A DNA stretch of 13,429 nucleotides from Candidatus Zixiibacteriota bacterium (GTDB lineage Bacteria; Zixibacteria; MSB-5A5; GN15; PGXB01): the NCBI GenBank assembly GCA_900498245.1, contig LS998015.1:2196530-2209958 (forward strand), in the 5' to 3' direction. Below, piece by piece: positions 1 through 6,311 of this stretch. Position 1 is the stretch's first letter; every line of letters starts with the position of its first letter. Below the pieces are notes generated by a model that was not told the DNA's origin, made no database searches, and saw only the letters and a program-made list of their open reading frames with translations. A program made the translations under genes and the position numbers.

Positions 1-198
<198 letters not shown>

Positions 199-231
199 CT
201 AACCTATTTTCAAACCCAAAAATAGACATAC

Positions 232-247
232 CTCGCCAATTGGCGAG
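232..247. repeat. Perfect 16-bp palindrome at the predicted tRNA-Thr/tuf transcript start
   Basis: CTCGCCAATTGGCGAG is an exact palindrome: a 6-bp GC-rich stem around AATT if folded as RNA. It begins about 6 bases downstream of the -10 element at 253-258, so the predicted minus-strand transcript would start inside or just before it. It could be a 5'-end stabilising hairpin, an operator overlapping the start site, or chance. There is no adjacent T-run typical of an intrinsic terminator, although TATTTTT occurs about 8 bases further on. Confidence 0.6.
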
Positions 248-252
248 CCCTA

Positions 253-280
253 AATATAGAATCCCATTTTACTCTGTCAA
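253..280 (-). promoter_or_regulatory. Sigma-70 type promoter for tRNA-Thr/tuf
   Basis: On the minus strand a perfect -35 TTGACA (280-275) is separated by 16 bp from TATATT (258-253, five of six to consensus). The following TTAGGGC gives a G/C-rich discriminator before the likely start near 247-246, a trait known from stringently controlled stable-RNA promoters. It lies about 55 bp upstream of the tRNA-Thr 5' end. This implies that tRNA-Thr and tuf can be transcribed independently of tRNA-Gly. Confidence 0.72.
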
Positions 281-533
281 GAATTTTTTCTGCCCAAGCC
301 CCGATATTTTACCAAGTTACATTAATTTTATCAGCCGCCTCTCTATAACCCAAGAATTATCTTAAGTAATTATCAGACATAATATTATATCATTTGACCG
401 GAAATAAATAGCCGAGCACCTCAAAAAATCCCGCATTTTCAAAAATTTCCACGGAATTTTCCTAAACCGAACCATGGATCTGTGACACTCCACCCCTATC
501 GGATTAATATCTCCGGATTTATGGAAATAAAAA

Positions 534-607
534 AGCGGGAGACGGGGCTCGAACCCGCGACCAACAGCTTGGAAGGCTGTGACTCTAGCCAACTGAGTTA
601 CTCCCGC
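534..607 (-). tRNA. tRNA-Gly (anticodon TCC)
   Basis: A 74-nt cloverleaf. The acceptor stem is GCGGGAG/CTCCCGC, the D-stem ACTC/GAGT, the anticodon stem ACAGC/GCTGT carries loop CTTCCAA (anticodon TCC, reading GGA/GGG), and the T-arm is GCGGG-TTCGAGC-CCCGT with one G-T pair. The discriminator is T, CCA is not encoded, and the next bases are TTTTT. The Gly-Thr-tuf order matches the known glyT-thrT-tufB type locus, but here 335 bp separate the two tRNAs and no tRNA-Tyr is visible upstream. Confidence 0.97.
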
Positions 608-1054
608 TAACCTCTTGTCTGTAAGAACCTCAATTTCCATAAACCAAGGGGTTCGTGGAAAATCTGTGACTCACATCATAATAATTCCGGCAACTATCCG
701 ATGTTTTGGCACTTAATACCGGCATACCGGCAGTTCCCTAACAGAAATCAAATAGCAGACTTTTTCGGTTGAAGTCAAGAAGAAACTATTCATCCTTCAC
801 ATTACAACATCTAGATTACATTCTACCTCTACTGTAAGATTAATTAGTATCTTTTCAGAAAAGGTTGGTGTCAATCTATATCCGTGTCCTATTAGAAACA
901 AGGCCATTTCCCGGCGATCATTCAGAATATTCTCGGTCTCACATTATTGGTTGCAACGCAGAACTAGTCACACATGAACACCAAAGATTTTGTCGACACC
1001 CACGATCGCTTTGGCCCAGCGAACTGTATTCGCAATTAAACTGTATTTCGCAGA
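608..1054. other. Gene-free stretch between the HEPN locus and tRNA-Gly
   Basis: About 450 bp without a supported gene. It contains the candidate tRNA-Gly promoter and a tandem 8-mer (ATACCGGC twice, 716-731). The plus-strand open frame starting near 865 runs into the antisense of the HEPN gene and has no ribosome-binding site that I trust. No clear intrinsic terminator follows the HEPN stop codon at 1055. This is the boundary between core and accessory DNA, but no duplicated tRNA end or integrase was found. Confidence 0.5.
749..778 (-). promoter_or_regulatory. Candidate promoter for tRNA-Gly
   Basis: On the minus strand TTGACT (778-773) is followed after 18 bp by TATTTG (754-749). The -35 is good, the -10 weak. 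The predicted start is about 135 bp upstream of the tRNA. No better hexamer pair was seen closer to the tRNA, but the long leader makes this tentative. Confidence 0.35.
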
Positions 1055-2167
1055 TCAGCTTCCTGGTTTCCAAAGAGCTAGCGCCGTGGGAGCCATTGGA
1101 CTAGTCCTGCTTGTCTGCTTCCGTTCCTCTTCTTGCCGGATAGAAAGGGACAGATAAATTAGTGCCGCGCGGGCCAGCCTCAATAGATGCAGCGATTTTT
1201 CCCGAAATTCATCCAAATAGATGGAGTGAGCGAGCTCATCGATCAAATGACTTGGCAGTTGGACCCTTTCCGTCGCAGATGGTGGCACAATATCATGTAT
1301 TTTTAAGTATCGATGTTCAAGGCTATTGCGCAGATCACTAAGTCCCTTTGCCATTGGGTCGAGTACTTCGCGATGCTCAACTTCAAGCTGATACAAGTCT
1401 CTCGAAAGAAAATATAGCCCTCTTAGCGGCCAGTTCTCTCTATCAGCGAAAACAGGGAGCAATTGACCCTTCTTAGGACCTGAAGACGCAAACCATACAC
1501 TCCTTAAAAAAACTTTGTTCTGATTTAACCCAACACAATAATACTCATTTATATAATACGCGATCTTGTCCAAGATGGAGTACGCCATTCGAAAGGCTTG
1601 GCGTTGTCTCTCGACTGCCAACCCATATCGCGGATAATCTAGGGTATCATATAGAAACATGTCATGATCGCTGTAGCAAGTTTCACCGTCAGCTTGGCGC
1701 CCTTCGTAGAAAAGCGATCGCGCGGCGATGAACTCCTGTTTCAGCTGATTGAAAAGACCGTGATATCCTGGGCCGACGTCAATAGGCGTCACCAAGGGAG
1801 GGAGGTGGAATATGTCGCGGGCTGCAATTGTGTGTGGACCTATATCATTCAGCGGATTCAGATATAAACACTCCGCAAGGCACCACCGCCTATAAGCCTG
1901 TTCAGCGTCGGAGTCGCCGATTGGATACGAATCGAGATCTACCTTTGCATTTAGAGATTTGTGGCCGTAGAAACATTCCACTTCAGCGAGCCACTTTTTT
2001 ACCAATTCGATTGCACCCGACTCTAACCCGAGGCCATATCCTTCCTTAAGGAAGTGGTAAGCTTTTTGTTGCAGCGTTTGTGTATGACCGGGATCGTAAA
2101 GCAGTTTTCCGTAATGTATCAACCCCAGCCCACGATTGGCCACGGCCATGCCGGCGGGCAATCCCAA
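1055..2167 (-). CDS. C-terminal HEPN-domain fragment, possibly translated separately
   Basis: This fragment carries the whole recognisable LA2681-like HEPN domain, with the R-x4-H motif at about residues 280-285 of the fragment. A GGAGG at 2172-2168 is followed after 6 bases by TTG at 2161-2159, so internal initiation is feasible. The open frame from the TTG at 2167 is 370 codons, and an ATG follows at 2149. If that site is used, the catalytic half is expressed without the N-terminal TPR-like half. The GGAGG could equally be chance within Arg codons. The last 30 residues after the HEPN core are low in hydrophobics and look disordered. Confidence 0.6.
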   Translation of the reverse strand: MGLPAGMAVANRGLGLIHYGKLLYDPGHTQTLQQKAYHFLKEGYGLGLESGAIELVKKWLAEVECFYGHKSLNAKVDLDSYPIGDSDAEQAYRRWCLAECLYLNPLNDIGPHTIAARDIFHLPPLVTPIDVGPGYHGLFNQLKQEFIAARSLFYEGRQADGETCYSDHDMFLYDTLDYPRYGLAVERQRQAFRMAYSILDKIAYYINEYYCVGLNQNKVFLRSVWFASSGPKKGQLLPVFADRENWPLRGLYFLSRDLYQLEVEHREVLDPMAKGLSDLRNSLEHRYLKIHDIVPPSATERVQLPSHLIDELAHSIYLDEFREKSLHLLRLARAALIYLSLSIRQEEERKQTSRTSPMAPTALALWKPGS

Positions 2168-2203
2168 CCTCCGTGCCTCTGGGGAATAATGATGAGCTTT
2201 AAT

Positions 2204-2593
2204 CTAGTACCGTTGTGCTTCAACAAATCGGCCGAAAGTATTAAGCGCATTGCCAAGGTTTATGAATGCCTGATAGCGTCGGCAGTAGTCTTTGGGTGAA
2301 TCAGAAAGGTTGGCCAGCGACGAACGATAATAGAAAACGGCTCTCTGTGCCTCTTCAGCAGTCCAACTCCAGCTGAGTCTTGCATCAGCGCGAAGGTGGA
2401 GGAGCCAAAGGTTCCACCAAGCGTTCCCATAGTAGTAGTGAAGCTCGCCACGATTTCCCTCATTCAACGTATCGGGATTGATTTGATCAAGAATTCTTAT
2501 TCCATTTTTAAGTTTGTTATCTTCATGCTCATCTAATCCCTCATCAATTAATACCGCCGCCCTAATAAGACGGTCACATGTTTCTTTCCCCAC
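2204..2593 (-). CDS. N-terminal, TPR-like fragment of the interrupted HEPN gene
   Basis: This is the 129-residue product if the TAG at 2206-2204 is obeyed. It is helical and aromatic-rich (ELHYYYGNAWWNLWLL), with a TPR-like helix pair near residues 108-129, and it holds no part of the HEPN domain. In this family the N-terminal half probably serves sensing or assembly (inference). The start is GTG with a good GAGGGG Shine-Dalgarno. Alone it would be a TPR-like stub without catalytic residues. Confidence 0.55.
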   Translation of the reverse strand: MGKETCDRLIRAAVLIDEGLDEHEDNKLKNGIRILDQINPDTLNEGNRGELHYYYGNAWWNLWLLHLRADARLSWSWTAEEAQRAVFYYRSSLANLSDSPKDYCRRYQAFINLGNALNTFGRFVEAQRY

Positions 2594-2642
2594 GAAAACC
2601 CCTCACTAATTTGCAAACCCCTAATGCAAAATGGATCAAAAG

Positions 2643-4508
2643 TTAATTGGCACCGCAACACCGTTTGTATTTCTTGCCTGACCCACAGGCACAAAGCTCA
2701 TTTCGTCCTTGCTTGCGATAAATTGCCTTTGCAATTCGATGCTGGGGGACCTGAACGGACTTGGACCGCCATCTTCTCACCTCACTCGAAAAATCTGTAG
2801 TGACCGGGGGATGAGGTTTGTATTCAACCGGCTCGCCGCCGTGTCTTGCGGCAAAGATACGATCGAATACCTCAGAATAACTGGGATTCAGCCACAAATG
2901 ATCATATTTCTGCTCAAACATCCCTTTAAATGAGCCGTGTGAAATAAGGTAACCGGCAAATTCCAGTTCATCAGCAGCTTCGACCTTGCCATGCATCATT
3001 TCTCTGGCCTCCAGATACTCACAGAAACGATCGAGACCCCACCCAAAATAGCTGAACGCATCAAAAAGGGATTCTAAGTCAAGAACATTCGCGGCCCATG
3101 GATAAGGAGCCAAATCTTCCTTTTTGAGAAGTAATGATAAATCGGTCGCCAACATCCCAAAATTATCACGAGTTATGCAGATGCAATAAATCCTGTCTAT
3201 GTTATTCGGGGATATCTCAAGAATTTTCACTCGCTTGTCATTGAAAAACGCAATTGTCTCGCCTTTTCCATATGCCATATCGATTCGATGGGCTTGCTCA
3301 TAGGCTTTCTGAATACTTCGATCACTTCTGAAATCGTCTCTAATGCGAGTGTATGCTCTGCTAGGATCGCGAAGTGGCTCACGCGGAGGCGATGCCTTTG
3401 TTTCAACGACAAATACTCTTCGCTGCCACAAAATTACCAGGTCGTGTTCGTTCTGCAGAGTATCAGTTTCATAAACAGACCGAAAAACAGATATATGCTG
3501 ACCACAAAATCGGAGAAATATACGGGCCACTTCTGCTTCTAACTCTTCATCCCTTCTACGCAGGAAACGGTCACGGGAATCGGAATTTAGCAGAGCTCTT
3601 TCCGTCATATCGAGAATGGCCAGAAAAATGCTATGCACCAAAGGAATCATCGCCATGTCATCAGTCAATAAATATAGCGGCAAATTTAGTGCCGGATTTA
3701 GTTCTGTCGGATATGTTAGTTCTCCAACGGCACCACGCCGGGCCGAGAATATTTTCCAAAAAATCGCGGCTTTCGCGGGGTCACAAAGAGTTAGCAACTG
3801 GTCCTTTTGTATTTTAAAAGTTTCAACAAGAGCACCAAAAAAGGCTCTTGCTGCCTCCTCATATGGTGACTTTACTGCTTCAGCACGCATTCTTTCAGTA
3901 TTCCATCGGAGATTCTTCGCCTTTTCGAGAAATACTAATCGTTGCCTCTTCTCCTCATCGCCAAGTAGTTTCAACTGTGTGAAGTCAGCCTGAATTTTTC
4001 GCTTAATAGCATCGGATATAAGTAGCATATCCGAAACAGAAATTTCGAATATATCTTGTATTTGATCATCAAATGGGACAACATACCGTTCAATTCTGCT
4101 TCGGACCTGCTCCGTAGAAGCCAACAAGCCAGAATTGAAATAATGTAGGAATGTGGGCATCGCTACTTCACGCGATGAATGCCAATTCTGGGTCAGGCGC
4201 CCGGCTTCTTCAGGCGAAGGCCAAAACATCCAAACATAGGAATTAAATATTTTCTCAAGAGACTCTTCTGCTCTTTTCCATTGATCCTCGTTGAAGTCTT
4301 TCGGAGCAGTGGGTTCAGGCGTTGTCAGCATAAGTCCCAGCAGAAAGAATAGCTGCCGATGGGGAGATGAAAGCTTTATATCACTTTTGGGCCATTCAAG
4401 GAAGAATGCTGCAGTTGATCCAACTACAGTTTCTGTAGAGCATTCAGCGAGTAATTCTCGCAGCGACGCAACGTCCATAATGAGTTGCTCATGAAGCCGC
4501 TTGTCCAT
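2643..4508 (-). CDS. SEC-C motif protein with PD-(D/E)XK nuclease-like core
   Basis: A 621-residue protein with three visible parts. Residues 1-310 are mostly helical and unassigned. Around 320-410 there is a restriction-endonuclease-like pattern: a glutamate-rich helix (EELEAEVARIF), then N-E-H-D-L-V-I (D356), then V-V-E-T-K-A (E369, K371), the usual D...E-x-K layout. Residues 601-619 form a SEC-C motif with C-x-C...CC (C606, C608, C617, C618), the zinc-binding tail known from SecA and many accessory proteins. Nuclease activity on DNA or RNA is inferred from fold-type residues only. The gene precedes the HEPN gene by 49 bp, which suggests a two-component conflict module. The ATG at 4508 has no Shine-Dalgarno, and a possible promoter would place the transcript start almost at the ATG. 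A generic restriction-like protein is the alternative. Confidence 0.8.
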   Translation of the reverse strand: MDKRLHEQLIMDVASLRELLAECSTETVVGSTAAFFLEWPKSDIKLSSPHRQLFFLLGLMLTTPEPTAPKDFNEDQWKRAEESLEKIFNSYVWMFWPSPEEAGRLTQNWHSSREVAMPTFLHYFNSGLLASTEQVRSRIERYVVPFDDQIQDIFEISVSDMLLISDAIKRKIQADFTQLKLLGDEEKRQRLVFLEKAKNLRWNTERMRAEAVKSPYEEAARAFFGALVETFKIQKDQLLTLCDPAKAAIFWKIFSARRGAVGELTYPTELNPALNLPLYLLTDDMAMIPLVHSIFLAILDMTERALLNSDSRDRFLRRRDEELEAEVARIFLRFCGQHISVFRSVYETDTLQNEHDLVILWQRRVFVVETKASPPREPLRDPSRAYTRIRDDFRSDRSIQKAYEQAHRIDMAYGKGETIAFFNDKRVKILEISPNNIDRIYCICITRDNFGMLATDLSLLLKKEDLAPYPWAANVLDLESLFDAFSYFGWGLDRFCEYLEAREMMHGKVEAADELEFAGYLISHGSFKGMFEQKYDHLWLNPSYSEVFDRIFAARHGGEPVEYKPHPPVTTDFSSEVRRWRSKSVQVPQHRIAKAIYRKQGRNELCACGSGKKYKRCCGAN

Positions 4509-4516
4509 ATTGTCAT

Positions 4517-4609
4517 AATCTATACAGAATCACGCAAATATCAAGGGAGTTCTGCTTACGAAGAGTCACGGACATAGGGTATTGTCAGCCGTCGAATTTC
4601 AGCTGTCAA
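4517..4609 (-). promoter_or_regulatory. Two candidate promoters ahead of the SEC-C nuclease gene
   Basis: The distal pair is TTGACA (4609-4604), 17 bp, GACAAT (4586-4581): perfect -35, weak -10. The proximal pair is TTGATA (4544-4539), 16 bp, TAGATT (4522-4517). It predicts a start close to the ATG at 4508, so that message would be nearly leaderless, consistent with the missing Shine-Dalgarno. Either would let the nuclease-HEPN pair be expressed apart from the conjugation-related genes upstream. Identified by eye. Confidence 0.35.
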
Positions 4610-4614
4610 ACCGC

Positions 4615-5400
4615 TCACCAAATCTCTAAGAACCCCTTACTCCCCCGCTGAATGAGCCTTGGATCCTTGCCTAAATCCGTCATCAATTCCTCCAAGGCAT
4701 CAATAACAATATGGTGAACAATGGTCACCCAAGCTCTCATATCTTGGTGTATTAAAATGTTCTTTGGCACGGACAAAGCGTCAGAATACCCGGTAATTTT
4801 CCGTGAAAGCCATCTTTTCAGGCGTCCCGGCTCAACCGTCAGAAACCGACAACAGTCCAGAAAAATGCCATAATCCCTGATTCCGATATATATGTGATAA
4901 TCATGGAATTCCCTGATATTTACCAGAAGGAAGTTGCGTTTGACCTTGGCAAATAATCCTGAGCTTTTAACCAAACCGTAAAACCATTCGCATCCCCCGG
5001 GAATTTTGGCTTCCAATAGCCTTTTATGAATATTCAAAATTACTTCCTGAGCATGCCCGGCTCCGTGCTCTACAACTGTTCCCCATTCATTGAGAATCAG
5101 TTCTTCCTTTATGTTTCTGGAACCACCTTTAAGGGTGTCAATCTGTGCTGAAATTGAACCTGATTCCGAGTTCCTGGCTTCTTCGGAAGGGAAGGACTCA
5201 ACTTTCCGTTGTTCTCTCTTTTCAATCTTAATCGATTTCTCTTTAAGCTTCCAAAGCCCGCCGCGTTTATCAGCCTCATACTCTGCCATCAAAAGGGTCT
5301 CACGGTCATAATTGCCGGAATCCTGCTCGAGCATCTTGACCAATTCAGCGTCATCACATTTGCCGATTTGATCTTCCATTTCCCGCAATTTCTTATTCAT
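4615..5400 (-). CDS. Unknown 261-aa protein linked to the replication-relaxation gene
   Basis: I do not recognise this family. Residues 1-95 are strongly charged and probably coiled coil or disordered (runs rich in K, E, R), and residues 100-261 look globular. They include an aromatic-rich beta-type stretch (FHDYHIYIGIRDYGIFLDCC, about residues 165-184) and a helical C-terminus ending FLEIW. There are no catalytic motif, signal peptide or membrane helix that I can see. The ATG at 5400 has GGGAGG a few bases upstream, and the gene starts 17 bp after the stop of the replication-relaxation gene, so the two are surely cotranscribed. A role as partner or accessory factor of that protein or of the coupling ATPase is inference from position only. 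Confidence 0.75.
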   Translation of the reverse strand: MNKKLREMEDQIGKCDDAELVKMLEQDSGNYDRETLLMAEYEADKRGGLWKLKEKSIKIEKREQRKVESFPSEEARNSESGSISAQIDTLKGGSRNIKEELILNEWGTVVEHGAGHAQEVILNIHKRLLEAKIPGGCEWFYGLVKSSGLFAKVKRNFLLVNIREFHDYHIYIGIRDYGIFLDCCRFLTVEPGRLKRWLSRKITGYSDALSVPKNILIHQDMRAWVTIVHHIVIDALEELMTDLGKDPRLIQRGSKGFLEIW

Positions 5401-5417
5401 AATACCTCCCGGTTAAG

Positions 5418-6311
5418 TCACGATTTTCCCCCTATCGAATAAACCTTGTTATCATCAGGATCGATTGATCGCCAGACGGGCAAAAAGAGATTTCCCGATG
5501 TGATATCCTGAAATAGTGCCAGCCAGATAAAATGCTTGGCTTTTTGGGGCACCTGAAGCCCAAAAGCGGCTTTTCTAATATTTATTAGTCTGGTCTTGGA
5601 CGTAGTCAAATAAAGCGCCCGAAATCCTTTAAGTGTTCCAATTCTAAAGTCCTTCGCATACCTTTGATAGCCTCCTTCAATTAAATAATTGGTATAAAAC
5701 CTTAAGCTCTTTAATACACCCTTTGTATTATCAGAGACTATTTCCGTTCCCCTATCGATCTCCAGAAAGAATAGGGCTGTTCTACCCTCCTTTTCCAGGG
5801 CAAATACGCCATCAGGAGTATGGGAAACCTGATCCCTTTCTGTTGTTATGTCGCAAACAACGTCCCTGATATACTTGGCTATTCCACGCCTTTCCGTACG
5901 CTCTCCCTGGTAGTCTGGGATAAAGCCCAATAACCTGACCTTTTCCCGGTTACAGGCTTGTTTTAGGATTATCCTGAAATCATTGATAGCCAAGAAATGC
6001 CGCATAAAGAAATGGTCTCTTGGCTTGGATTTGATATCGGTTAATCTCAAATCCGACACTTCTGTCCCCAGAGCGGCCGCGACTGCTTCCAATCCTTTTC
6101 TATCCACTGTAAATATTGATTCACTGATATTGGCCACCATAAACGAAGCCGCCAAGCCGACTTCCTTAAGCAGCCTGAGGCGACGATAAGCGGTCTGCAT
6201 GGACGGAAAATGGAGTCTTTGCAATTGGGAAATGGTCAGAAAGCGATGCTTATACAGATCAACCAGAAGTGCACTGTCCCGCACTGTGAATTTAAAGTTT
6301 GACTTATTCAA
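5418..6311 (-). CDS. Replication-relaxation family protein
   Basis: A 297-residue protein resembling the Replic_Relax family, which is found on plasmids and integrative elements and is proposed to act in DNA processing for replication or transfer. Residues 10-55 form a winged-helix-like DNA-binding segment (TISQLQRLHFPSMQTAYRRL). Residues 99-114 hold the family-like H-F-F-x-R-H block. Residues 166-190 contain T-P-D-G followed by F-F-L-E-I-D-R-G-T, an acidic PD...E-x-D arrangement typical of the family. The TTG start at 6311 is preceded by GAGGTG five bases upstream, and it overlaps the coupling-protein stop as TTGA, implying translational coupling. Together with the ATPase it marks a mobile-element module. 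Enzymatic activity is not established. Confidence 0.82.
   Translation of the reverse strand: MNKSNFKFTVRDSALLVDLYKHRFLTISQLQRLHFPSMQTAYRRLRLLKEVGLAASFMVANISESIFTVDRKGLEAVAAALGTEVSDLRLTDIKSKPRDHFFMRHFLAINDFRIILKQACNREKVRLLGFIPDYQGERTERRGIAKYIRDVVCDITTERDQVSHTPDGVFALEKEGRTALFFLEIDRGTEIVSDNTKGVLKSLRFYTNYLIEGGYQRYAKDFRIGTLKGFRALYLTTSKTRLINIRKAAFGLQVPQKAKHFIWLALFQDITSGNLFLPVWRSIDPDDNKVYSIGGKS

Larger units (their letters stand above)
199..533. other. Spacer between tRNA-Gly and tRNA-Thr
   Basis: These 335 bp contain no credible gene. They hold the promoter at 253-280, the palindrome at 232-247, and a T-rich stretch (TTTTTATTT on the minus strand) right after the tRNA-Gly 3' end that may help terminate or process that transcript. 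Around 455-490 there is an imperfect copy of the sequence at 632-673. An open frame that crosses this spacer and the tRNA is not protein-like. Confidence 0.6.
1055..2593 (-). pseudogene. LA2681-type HEPN protein, interrupted by one in-frame amber codon
   Basis: Read through the single TAG at 2206-2204, this is one continuous frame of about 512 residues, with no frameshift. HEPN domains are mostly RNases in toxin, defence and RNA-processing systems. I recognise the LA2681-like family from the block YSDHDMFLYDTLDYPRYGLA, then the LRGLYFLSRDLY stretch, and the HEPN catalytic-type motif R-N-S-L-E-H (R-x4-H) near the C-terminus. The N-terminal part has a TPR-like GNALNTFGRFVEAQRY segment ending exactly at the stop. 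The TAG sits where a tyrosine would fit (RY-Y-IKAHHYSP). The GTG start at 2593 has GAGGGG 5 bases upstream. It lies 49 bp behind the SEC-C nuclease gene and is probably cotranscribed. Decay, sequencing error, amber suppression or a genuine two-protein split all remain possible. Confidence 0.8.

Noticed and set aside
362-640. Minus-strand open frame of 92 codons
   Set aside because: It runs straight through tRNA-Gly; the encoded GVTQLARVTAFQ and GRGFEPRLPL are the usual translation of a tRNA.
865-1104. Plus-strand open frame of 79 codons beside the HEPN gene
   Set aside because: No convincing ribosome-binding site, composition not protein-like, and its end is antisense to the HEPN coding sequence.
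2204-2206. Alternative genetic code or routine pyrrolysine at TAG
   Set aside because: The other genes here end in TGA or TAA with ordinary code; one TAG cannot support recoding, so it is kept only as a possibility.
3374-3993. Plus-strand open frames of 147 and 125 codons
   Set aside because: Both are antisense to the well-supported SEC-C nuclease gene and show no motif of their own.
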